From Micromonospora sp. NBC_01699 (GTDB lineage Bacteria; Actinomycetota; Actinomycetes; Mycobacteriales; Micromonosporaceae): a stretch of 64,000 nucleotides of DNA. The DNA is taken from positions 3,100,001 to 3,164,000 of the forward strand of contig NZ_CP109199.1 in the NCBI RefSeq assembly GCF_036250065.1. The letters are read 5' to 3'. The number at the start of each line of letters is the position of its first letter. Position 1 is the stretch's first letter. The translations under genes and the position numbers were made by a program. The notes below the pieces were generated by a model. That model had not been told where the DNA came from and made no database searches. It saw only the letters and a list, made by a program, of their open reading frames with translations. Of this stretch, positions 31,766-39,275 are shown one piece after another.

Positions 31766-33652
31766 ATGCGTCGACCCCGTCGCCTGGTACTGCTCACCGC
31801 CACCCTGACCGGCACGCTGGTGCTGACCGCACCCGTGGTGCCCGCCTCGGCCGGCACCACCACCCCGCCACCGTCCATCGTGGTCGTCGACGGGATGACC
31901 CAGCCGGTCTTCTCCCTCGCCGACGCGATCGAGGAGCGGGTGTACGTCCAGACGCCGCTGGACACCGATCACGACGGTCGCCTCGACCGGGTCGCCATCG
32001 ACATCTCCCGTCCCGCCGAGACCGCCACCAGCGGCTTCAAGGTGCCGGTGATCTTCGAGCACAGCCCGTACCGCAAGGGCACCTGGGGCGACGTGCCGTA
32101 CCCGAGCGTGCTGGTGGACGAGCTGCCGCAGAACGGCCTGACCGGCCGCAACGGCGCCCGATCAGCCGGTGACGGCGACACCCGGCGCGCGGTCGCCAAG
32201 GCCAACCTGCCCGGCTCGCTCGACGACTACTACGTGCCGCGCGGCTACGCCGTCGTGCTCGGCCAGAGCGTCGGCACCGGCGACTCGGACGGCTGCCCGA
32301 CCAGCGGCGACTCGGCCGAGACGCTCGGCACCAAGGCGGTCATCGACTGGCTCAACGGCCGGGCCAGGGGATTCGACGCCAACGGGACGCCGGTCACCGC
32401 CGGCTGGACCACCGGCTCGGTCGGCATGACCGGGGTCTCCTACAACGGAAGCCTGCCCAACCAGGTCGCCACCACCGGGGTCAAGGGCCTCAAGACGATC
32501 ATCCCGGTCTCGGCGATCAGCAGCTGGTACAACTACTACCGGGCCAACGGTCTGGTCGTCGCGCCGGGCACGTACCAGGGTGAGGACGCCGACATCCTGG
32601 CCCAGTACACCGGTGGGCAGGCACGGGCCGAGGGAACCTGCGCCGACGAGATCGCCGAGATCACCCGCGAGCAGGACCGGGTCAGCGGCGACTACAACCG
32701 GTTCTGGGCCGAGCGCGACTACCTCGACGGCGCGCGGGACGTGAAGGCCAGCGTCTTCGTCGTACACGGACTCAACGACTGGAACGTCAAGACCGAGAAC
32801 TTCGCCGGCTGGTGGGACCAGCTCGCCCGGCACGACGTACCGCGCAAGATCTGGCTGCACCAGGGCGGGCACGGCGGTCCCGGTAGCGGCGCCACCGTAC
32901 CGCTGCCGGACGGTAGGTCGTGGACCTACAAGCAGACCGAGAACCGCTGGTTCGACTTCTGGTTGTGGCGGGTGCCCAACGGCATCATGGACGAGCCGAC
33001 CGCGGTGGTGCAGCGGGAGAACCGCGCCTACACCACGTACGCCAACTGGCCCGACCCCGGCGCCCGCGAGGTCGACCTGCGCCTCGCCGCCACCACCGCG
33101 ACCGCGCCCGGCACCCTGACCAGCGGCAAGCCGCCGAAGACCAGGGTCGAACAGGGCTTCGTCGACGAGGGACGGACGATCACACCGAACCAACTGGTCG
33201 CCCAGCCGGACACCGCCAACCCGAACCGGCTGGTCTACACCTCGCCGGTGCTCGACCGGGACGTCCGGCTCTCCGGCCGACCGGAGATGCGACTGCGGAT
33301 GGCGATCGACAACAAGCCCGACGCCAACCTGACCACCTACCTGGTCGACTACGGTCCGGCCGGCTCGACCGCCGCGCCCGTCGTGGTCACCCGAGGGTGG
33401 ACCGACCCGCAGAACCGCAAGGACGTCGACCGCACCGAGAAGATCAAGCAGGGCAAGCTGTACGACTTCCGGTGGACCCTGGAACCGAAGGACTACATCT
33501 TCGCCGCCGGGCACCGGATCGGCGTGGTGGTCTTCTCCAGCGACCAGGAGTACACCCTGCTGCCGCTGGGCGGCACCCGCCTGCGGGTCGCGCCGCACGA
33601 CAGTGAACTGCGTATCCCCGTGGTCGGCGGACGCTCCGCGCTCGGCTTCTGA
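31766..33652 (+). CDS. Secreted S15-family Xaa-Pro dipeptidyl-peptidase
   Basis: 628-residue secreted serine peptidase of family S15 (X-Pro dipeptidyl-peptidase or cocaine-esterase-like). Signal peptide about residues 1-33, ending in a likely VPASAG site. Catalytic triad: Ser225 in TGVSYNGSLP, Asp338 in HGLNDWNV and His369 in HQGGHGG. A C-terminal jelly-roll domain follows (from about 490, RPEMRLRMAIDNK). The start is the ATG at 31766 with AAGGGAA 7 bases upstream; the frame is open further but would precede the signal peptide. It lies between two strong terminators, so it is monocistronic. Confidence 0.9.
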   Translation: MRRPRRLVLLTATLTGTLVLTAPVVPASAGTTTPPPSIVVVDGMTQPVFSLADAIEERVYVQTPLDTDHDGRLDRVAIDISRPAETATSGFKVPVIFEHSPYRKGTWGDVPYPSVLVDELPQNGLTGRNGARSAGDGDTRRAVAKANLPGSLDDYYVPRGYAVVLGQSVGTGDSDGCPTSGDSAETLGTKAVIDWLNGRARGFDANGTPVTAGWTTGSVGMTGVSYNGSLPNQVATTGVKGLKTIIPVSAISSWYNYYRANGLVVAPGTYQGEDADILAQYTGGQARAEGTCADEIAEITREQDRVSGDYNRFWAERDYLDGARDVKASVFVVHGLNDWNVKTENFAGWWDQLARHDVPRKIWLHQGGHGGPGSGATVPLPDGRSWTYKQTENRWFDFWLWRVPNGIMDEPTAVVQRENRAYTTYANWPDPGAREVDLRLAATTATAPGTLTSGKPPKTRVEQGFVDEGRTITPNQLVAQPDTANPNRLVYTSPVLDRDVRLSGRPEMRLRMAIDNKPDANLTTYLVDYGPAGSTAAPVVVTRGWTDPQNRKDVDRTEKIKQGKLYDFRWTLEPKDYIFAAGHRIGVVVFSSDQEYTLLPLGGTRLRVAPHDSELRIPVVGGRSALGF

Positions 33653-33680
33653 GTCTGCGCACCACCCGTACGTGACACGG

Positions 33681-33722
33681 GTCAATCGGCCGCCGGGGAG
33701 CGATCCCCGGCGGCCGGTTGAC
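33681..33722 (+). terminator. Hairpin terminator after the S15 peptidase
   Basis: Nineteen-base arms (33681-33699 and 33704-33722) with one mismatch and a GCGA loop, 28 bases after the stop. Confidence 0.8.
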
Positions 33723-33760
33723 TAGATTGACTCCATGATCTCCAGCGCGGGTGGACGGCA

Positions 33761-34624
33761 GTGGTGACCCGGGTCGCGGTCACCGGCGGCAGCGGCAAGC
33801 TCGGCCGGGCCGTCGTCGACGACCTGCTCGGCCACGACTACCGGGTGGTCAACCTCGACGCGGCGCCGCCCGCCGCGCCCCGGTGCCCGTACACGAGGGT
33901 GGACCTGACCGACTACGGCCAGACGATCGAGGCGCTCAGCGCGATCGACGACCGGCACGGCGGGGTGGACGCGGTGGTGCACCTCGCGGCGGTTCCCGCG
34001 CCGGGTCTGCGTACCAACTCGGCGACCTTCCATCACAACATCGCCGCCACGTACAACGTCTTCACCGCCGCCCGCGCGGTCGGCATCCGGAACATCGTCT
34101 GGGCCTCCAGCGAGACCCTGCTCGGGCTGCCGTTCGACACGCCGCCGCCGTACATTCCGATCGACGAGGGCTACCCGGCCCGACCGGAGAGCAACTACGC
34201 GCTGGTCAAGCACCTGGAGGAGGAGCTTGCCGGGCAGCTCTGCCGGTGGCAGCCGGACCTGAAGATGATCGGCCTGCGGTTCTCCAACGTGATGGAGCCG
34301 GCCGACTACGCCGACTTCCCGGCCTTCGACGCCGACCCCGCCCTGCGCCGGTGGAACCTGTGGTCGTACATCGACTGCCGCGACGGCGCCCAGGCGGTCC
34401 GTCTCGCGCTGGAGCACCGGGGAACCGGGGTGGACGTCTTCGTGATCGCCAACGCCGACACGGTGATGAGTCGACCCAGTGCCGAGCTGGCCGCGGAGGT
34501 CTTCCCGGACGTCCCGCTGACCCGCGAACTCGTCGGCAACGAGACCCTGATGTCGATCGACAAGGCGCGCCGGATCCTCGGCTACCGGCCCGCGCACACC
34601 TGGCGGGAACACGGGCCGGCGTGA
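33761..34624 (+). CDS. NAD-dependent epimerase/dehydratase (extended SDR)
   Basis: 287-residue extended short-chain dehydrogenase. Seen: the cofactor loop VAVTGGSGKLGRAVV, the acidic residue after beta 2 (VNLDAAPP) that favours NAD, VHLAAVPAPG, the catalytic WASSETLLG, and the Tyr-Lys pair in SNYALVKHLEEE. It resembles UDP-glucose 4-epimerase or uronate dehydrogenase-like proteins; the substrate is not determined. GTG start at 33761, with another in-frame GTG at 33764. Confidence 0.88.
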   Translation: MVTRVAVTGGSGKLGRAVVDDLLGHDYRVVNLDAAPPAAPRCPYTRVDLTDYGQTIEALSAIDDRHGGVDAVVHLAAVPAPGLRTNSATFHHNIAATYNVFTAARAVGIRNIVWASSETLLGLPFDTPPPYIPIDEGYPARPESNYALVKHLEEELAGQLCRWQPDLKMIGLRFSNVMEPADYADFPAFDADPALRRWNLWSYIDCRDGAQAVRLALEHRGTGVDVFVIANADTVMSRPSAELAAEVFPDVPLTRELVGNETLMSIDKARRILGYRPAHTWREHGPA

Positions 34625-34670
34625 CGTCGGGGCCGGCATCACCCGGGCTCGGCTCGGCGAGCGTGGCGGG

Positions 34671-35825
34671 TCAGCCGGCGCCGACGAAGCGTTCGCCGGC
34701 GTCGATGATCCGCTGGATCTCGGCCCGGAAGAAGCCGGTCAGCTCGGCACACCGGTCGACGTCGACCGGCCCGCCCTCGCGGCTGGGCAGATCCGGGTAC
34801 GGGCTGCCGAGGACGAAGATGTTCTCGTCGTTGTAGAGGTTCGCCGGGGCGGTGTAGTTGAACGAGCCGGCGATCACCGTACTGTCGTCGATCGTCATCA
34901 GCTTGTGGTGCAGCTTGCCGAACGCGGGTGACCTGACCGGGGCGTAGATCGCGATCTGGGCCCGGTTCAGGTCGTGGGTCGCGGCCCAGCGCTGCGCCCC
35001 CTGACCGGGGTCCACCGCGCCGGTGACCGTTCGGCCGCCGGCGGCCAGCGCGATCATGGCGTCGTCCAGCCCGGACGAGCCGGCGAAGGTGAACACCGCG
35101 AAGTCCACCCGGGCGGTGGCCTTCAGCATCTGCTTCATGATCTCCAGCTCGGGGGTGTGGTCCGGTGCGAACAGCACCTTCACCGGTATCCCGCCGAGGT
35201 TGTACGCGCGGGGCACCGGCCCGTGCGCCCCGCGCCCGAACAGCCCGGCCCGCAGTTGCGCGAACTCGCCCGCGTACTCCTGGCAGATCCGCGCGTCGTG
35301 GAAGGTCACCACGTGGTTGAGGTTGCGGTGGCAGTCGGTGCTGGTGAAGTTCGCCGAGCCGGACAGCACGGCCGAGGTGGCGACGGCCCGTTTCCGGTAG
35401 TCGCGGACGATGAACTTCTGGTGGAAGATCGCCGGGTTGTAGTCGGCCTTCACGTCGACGGCGCAGCGCAGCAGCGCCGCCATGATCTTGCGGTTGGGTT
35501 CCAGGCTCCGGCCGCCGGGTTCGGCCGCCCACTGGACCCGTCGTTGGGCGGCCTGCGCCGATTCGCCGGTCCGCGTCGCCACCCGGGGCACCTTCGCCGT
35601 ACGGAGATAGTCCTGTTCGAGCACGATCCGGATGTCGACGCCGCGGAACCTGGCGTCCAACAGTGCCTGTGCGATCGGCTCCGAGTCGAGTTCCTGTACG
35701 GCAACGTCGAGTGAGGTCTTGGCGCCGGCGATGAAGCTGACGATGACCTGTTCGAGATCGTCGGCGGCGCCGAGTTCGGGCGGCCCGACGAAGGCCTCTA
35801 TCTTGCCCGCGGCGAAACGTGTCAT
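34671..35825 (-). CDS. Phospholipase D-superfamily protein
   Basis: 384-residue protein with two HxKxxxxD motifs of the PLD superfamily: HQKFIVRD with SGSANFTS, and HHKLMTIDD with GSFNYT. Both copies are intact, so an active phosphodiesterase is expected, either on lipid or nucleic acid; the Nuc/cardiolipin-synthase-like branch is possible. No signal peptide or membrane segment. I choose the ATG at 35825 (MTRFAAGK), where the domain begins. It has no Shine-Dalgarno, but the imperfect palindrome GTCAGCCTGAC lies just upstream. The frame is open to 35954. Confidence 0.85.
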   Translation of the reverse strand: MTRFAAGKIEAFVGPPELGAADDLEQVIVSFIAGAKTSLDVAVQELDSEPIAQALLDARFRGVDIRIVLEQDYLRTAKVPRVATRTGESAQAAQRRVQWAAEPGGRSLEPNRKIMAALLRCAVDVKADYNPAIFHQKFIVRDYRKRAVATSAVLSGSANFTSTDCHRNLNHVVTFHDARICQEYAGEFAQLRAGLFGRGAHGPVPRAYNLGGIPVKVLFAPDHTPELEIMKQMLKATARVDFAVFTFAGSSGLDDAMIALAAGGRTVTGAVDPGQGAQRWAATHDLNRAQIAIYAPVRSPAFGKLHHKLMTIDDSTVIAGSFNYTAPANLYNDENIFVLGSPYPDLPSREGGPVDVDRCAELTGFFRAEIQRIIDAGERFVGAG

Positions 35826-36021
35826 AGCTGTCAGGCTGACACTGCGTAACGCTGGGTAGTGTCGGCTTCCTTGACCACCTCGGTGCCGGAACACGCACCT
35901 ACCAGCACAAGCGGCGGATTTCGGGCCATCCGCCGGTCTCGGTGGCCCGGGCACGACACCGACGGCGGGTGCTGGGCGCTGGGCTACCTCGGCGGCGGGC
36001 TCCTACTGGCAGGCTGGGCGC

Positions 36022-36723
36022 ATGTACCGGGAGGTGCCGTCCGCGCGGGTGCGCGGGGCCGTGCTGTGGTGGAGCACGTCACCGTCGTGGACGACCCCGG
36101 TCCGGATCCTGCCGGACGGTTGCATGGACCTGATCTGGTCGCAGCGGCACGGGCTGCTGGTGGCGGGGCCGGACACCACCGCCCAGGTCGGGACCGCCTC
36201 GCCGGGGGAGCGGTACGTCGGGCTGCGGTTCCCGCCGGGCACCGGGCCGGCGGTGTTCGGTCTGCCCGCGTACGAGCTGCGCGACCGGCGGGTTCCGCTC
36301 ACCGCACTCTGGTCCGAGGGGCGTACCCGTGAACTCGACGAGCGCGCCGCGTACGCGGACCGACCCGAACGCCTGCTGGAGTCGGTCGCCGCCGCCCGGC
36401 TCGGCGAGGCCGGTGGCCCCGACCCGGTCGCCCGTCCGCTGGTGGCCCGGCTCGATGCCGGCGGGGAGGTGGCTCGCGCCGCCGCCGATCTCGGCCTCGG
36501 CCCCCGTCAACTCCACCGGCGCAGCCTGGCCCTGTTCGGTTACGGGCCCAAGACGCTGGCCCGGATCCTGCGAATGCAGCGGGCCCTGTCCCTGCTCCGA
36601 ACCGGGGTGCCGGCCGCCGACGCCGCCGCGCGGACCGGCTACGCCGACCAGCCGCACCTGTCCCGCGAGATCCGAGCCCTCACCGGCCTCCCACCCCGCA
36701 CCCTCCTAACCACCACCCCCTAA
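36022..36723 (+). CDS. AraC-family transcriptional regulator
   Basis: 233-residue regulator: N-terminal DUF6597-like sensing domain (RILPDGCMDLIW, VGLRFPPGTGP) and a C-terminal AraC domain of two helix-turn-helix units (EVARAAADLGLGPRQLHRRS and DAAARTGYADQPHLSREI). Ligand and targets are unknown; the convergent VOC gene beyond the inverted repeat is not clearly linked. The last 20 or so codons become C-rich and pass directly into a C-tract/inverted-repeat module. Confidence 0.88.
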   Translation: MYREVPSARVRGAVLWWSTSPSWTTPVRILPDGCMDLIWSQRHGLLVAGPDTTAQVGTASPGERYVGLRFPPGTGPAVFGLPAYELRDRRVPLTALWSEGRTRELDERAAYADRPERLLESVAAARLGEAGGPDPVARPLVARLDAGGEVARAAADLGLGPRQLHRRSLALFGYGPKTLARILRMQRALSLLRTGVPAADAAARTGYADQPHLSREIRALTGLPPRTLLTTTP

Positions 36724-36869
36724 CTCCCCCACCCCCGCCCCCCCCGCCCCCCGCCCCGCCCCCCACCCCGCCCCCCGCCCCACCACTCCTCTCGCCGATC
36801 TTGCACTTGTGGTGCCCGAGTTAGGACACTCGTCCGGGTTTATCCACGACCACAAGTGCAAGATCGGCG
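36724..36869 (+). repeat. 3' C-tract plus inverted repeat, module 2
   Basis: After the AraC stop come about 65 bases of runs of C interrupted by single A, T or G (36724-36788). A perfect inverted repeat follows, with 21-base arms (36793-36813 and 36849-36869) around a 35-base loop. The arm begins CGCCGATCTTGCAC. Architecture as in modules 1 and 3. Confidence 0.95.
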
Positions 36870-36978
36870 CGCTCGCGTCAGGCAGCGTCGGGCAGCGTCG
36901 GGGAGGTCCGGCCGTGGGCCGGCCCGGCGGCGTTGGTTGAGGTGAGCCCCGAGCCGCGCCGTTGCGACAACTTCGGCG

Positions 36979-37371
36979 TTAGTCGAGCGGGGCGAAGAGG
37001 TCCACGCCGTTGTTGTCGGGGTCGAGCAGGGTGGCGTAGCGCTGGCCCCAGAAAGCGTCCCAGGGTTTGAGATGGCCGGTGTGGCCGGCGTCGGTCATGT
37101 TCGCGTACGTCGCGTCGACGTCGGCGGGGTTGTCGCAGCGGAAGGCCAGGGTGATTCGACCGTTGCCGGTGGGTGGGGTCCAGCTCGGGTCGATCGAGGC
37201 GGTCATCTCAGCGCTGTCCCAGGCCAGGCGCAGCCCACCGGGCAGCGGCGCCTCCACGTGCGGCTCGCCCTCGGCATCGGCCGGGATGTCCAGCCCGAGC
37301 CGGCGGTAGAAGGTCAGGGATCGACCCATATCGGCAACGACCAGGGAAATCACGTCAAGAACGGGTGTCAT
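36979..37371 (-). CDS. VOC-superfamily (glyoxalase/dioxygenase-fold) protein
   Basis: 130-residue vicinal-oxygen-chelate protein: ISLVVADMGRSLTFYRRLGLD opens the first beta-alpha-beta module, ITLAFRCDNPADVDATYANM the second, and the C-terminal DPDNNGVDLFAP carries the position usually occupied by the metal-binding residue. Members include glyoxalases, dioxygenases and bleomycin-binding proteins; no specific activity can be assigned. I use the ATG at 37371, where the domain begins; the frame is open to 37422. Confidence 0.85.
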   Translation of the reverse strand: MTPVLDVISLVVADMGRSLTFYRRLGLDIPADAEGEPHVEAPLPGGLRLAWDSAEMTASIDPSWTPPTGNGRITLAFRCDNPADVDATYANMTDAGHTGHLKPWDAFWGQRYATLLDPDNNGVDLFAPLD

Positions 37372-37656
37372 CGGCCCACCATAGGGGCGCTGGCCGGCGG
37401 TCGTCTTGAACGAATCGGACACCCGTTCGGGGGACCGAAACGGACACCGGGCACCAGCTCCGCAGTGCGTATGCGAGCGGGCAATCTCGGGCGTACCGTG
37501 TGATTAACGACATCTGACGCCCGGGTGGGCGGCGGGCTGCCGGCGGTGGTCGCTGCGCGCGACCCGCCGACGCGGAGGACGGCGTCGTCGCAGCGGCGGA
37601 CCCACGCGGCCGTTCGATGTCTCACCAGGCGGGACGAGAGGAAAGGGGCGGCCGAG
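37372..37656. other. Divergent intergenic region
   Basis: 285 bases without a supported gene between the VOC gene and the small membrane peptide. It should hold both promoters. I see no clear palindrome; TGTGATTAACGAC (37499-37511) is the only AT-rich patch. Confidence 0.4.
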
Positions 37657-37803
37657 ATGGACCTGGCCTATCTGGATGCGGGATCCGGCAGTCTCATCGT
37701 GCAGGCGGTGATCGGCGGCGCCGCCGGGGTCGCGGTCGCGGCCAGGCTGTACTGGCGCCGACTGGTCGGCCGGTTGCGCCGGCAGTCGGCCGACAAGGAC
37801 TGA
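37657..37803 (+). CDS. 48-residue single-span membrane peptide
   Basis: Small protein starting MDLAYLDAGSGSLIVQAVIG: one hydrophobic segment (about residues 11-30) followed by a strongly basic tail (ARLYWRRLVGRLRRQ). ATG at 37657 preceded by a GGAAAGGGG purine-rich site. It sits 20 bases before the methyltransferase gene on the same strand, so it is the first gene of that operon. Function unknown; it may anchor or localise the operon's enzymes (inference). Confidence 0.7.
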   Translation: MDLAYLDAGSGSLIVQAVIGGAAGVAVAARLYWRRLVGRLRRQSADKD

Positions 37804-37823
37804 GGGCGGGAACCGGTCGACGC

Positions 37824-39275
37824 ATGTCCTCGCCACCACTTTCCGCGCCGGAGACCGGCGCCCGCGCGGAGCCGGGCTCGTTCCGCGACCCCGGCAACCG
37901 GATCTTCCACCTCGACGGACAGGTGCTGCGCGGGCTCGACCGCCGGGCCACCGAGGACTGGCACGCGCTGGCCGCCAGCGACTTCTTCCCACCGCTGCTC
38001 GCCGCCGGCAAGGTCTGCGGCACCGAACCGGTCGACCGGGACACGCTGACGATCCCGGACGACAGCCGCTGGGACACGGTGCTGCGACACGAGCGGATCC
38101 CGTTCGTCTCCCACCCCTACGAGTGGTCGTTCGGCATGCTGCGGGACGCCGCACTGCTGCACCTGGAGATCCTCACCACCGCCCTGGGCGCCGGCTTCAG
38201 CACCAAGGACGGATCGGCGTACAACCTGCAATGGCGCGGTGCCACGCCGGTCTTCATCGACGTCGGCTCCTTCGAACCGGCGCGTGACGGCGAACCCTGG
38301 CCCGGCTACCGGCAGTTCTGCCAGACGATGCTCTACCCACTGATGATGCAGGCCCATCTCGGCCTGGACTTCCAGCCCTGGCTGCGCTCCCGGATCGACG
38401 GCGTCGAACCGGGCCAGATGCGCCGCCTCTTCGGCGGCACCCGCCGGTTCTCCGCCGGCGTCTTCAAGCACGTGCACCTGCACGACGCCATGCAGGCCCG
38501 GCACGCCGACGCGAGCACCGGGACGGTCCGGGAGGAACTGCGCGACGCCGGCTTCTCCCGGGACCTGGTGCTGACCGGCGTACGGGCGGTCGAGAAGCTG
38601 GTCCGGCGGCTGGACTGGCAGCCACCGGCGAGCCACTGGCAGCAGTACCGCCGGACCTGTGCCTACTCCGAGGCGGATCGGGAACGCAAGGCGCGGTTCG
38701 TGGACGTGGCGCTGGCCGGGACCGCCCCCCGACTCGTCCTCGACCTGGGCGCGAACGACGGGGACTACTCCCGACTCGCCGCCCGGCACGCCGCGTACGT
38801 GGTGGCCGTGGAGAGCGACCCGGCCGTGGCCGAGCAGCTCTACCGGCGGCTGCGCGCCGACGGCGAGCGGCGGATCCTGCCGCTCGTGCTCGACCTGGCA
38901 GACCCGTCGCCCGGCGGCGGCTGGGGCGGGGTCGAGCGGGCCTCCTTCGCCGACCGGGCCGACGCCGACGCGGTGCTCGCGCTCGCCGTGATTCACCACC
39001 TGGCGATCGGTCGCAACGTGCCGCTGACCGGGGTCGTCGACTGGCTGGTCGGTTTCCTGGCCACCGCCGGCCGGCGCGGTCGGCTGGTGGCCGAGTTCGT
39101 GCACCCGGAGGATCCGATGGCCCGGCGGCTGCTGGCCAACAAGCCGGCCGGCACGTTCCCCGACTACCGCCGGGAGGAGTTCGAGCGACTGCTGGCCGGA
39201 CGGTGCGAGATCACCGCACGGGAGGAACTGCCCTCGGGCACCCGTACGCTCTACGTCGGGGTGCCGCGTGGCTGA
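37824..39275 (+). CDS. Class I SAM-dependent methyltransferase (NoeA-like)
   Basis: 483-residue two-part protein. The N-terminal half (about residues 1-270) has no catalytic motif I know but is typical of large NoeA-type methyltransferases (SHPYEWSFGMLRDAALLHL, PVFIDVGSFEP). The C-terminal half has a Rossmann methyltransferase core: LVLDLGANDGDYSRLAARH (motif I), VVAVESDPAVAEQLYRRL (motif II) and LALAVIHHLAIG (motif IV region). It overlaps the next gene by 8 bases. The coupled sulfatase-fold membrane protein suggests action on a surface glycan or lipid (inference). Confidence 0.82.
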   Translation: MSSPPLSAPETGARAEPGSFRDPGNRIFHLDGQVLRGLDRRATEDWHALAASDFFPPLLAAGKVCGTEPVDRDTLTIPDDSRWDTVLRHERIPFVSHPYEWSFGMLRDAALLHLEILTTALGAGFSTKDGSAYNLQWRGATPVFIDVGSFEPARDGEPWPGYRQFCQTMLYPLMMQAHLGLDFQPWLRSRIDGVEPGQMRRLFGGTRRFSAGVFKHVHLHDAMQARHADASTGTVREELRDAGFSRDLVLTGVRAVEKLVRRLDWQPPASHWQQYRRTCAYSEADRERKARFVDVALAGTAPRLVLDLGANDGDYSRLAARHAAYVVAVESDPAVAEQLYRRLRADGERRILPLVLDLADPSPGGGWGGVERASFADRADADAVLALAVIHHLAIGRNVPLTGVVDWLVGFLATAGRRGRLVAEFVHPEDPMARRLLANKPAGTFPDYRREEFERLLAGRCEITAREELPSGTRTLYVGVPRG

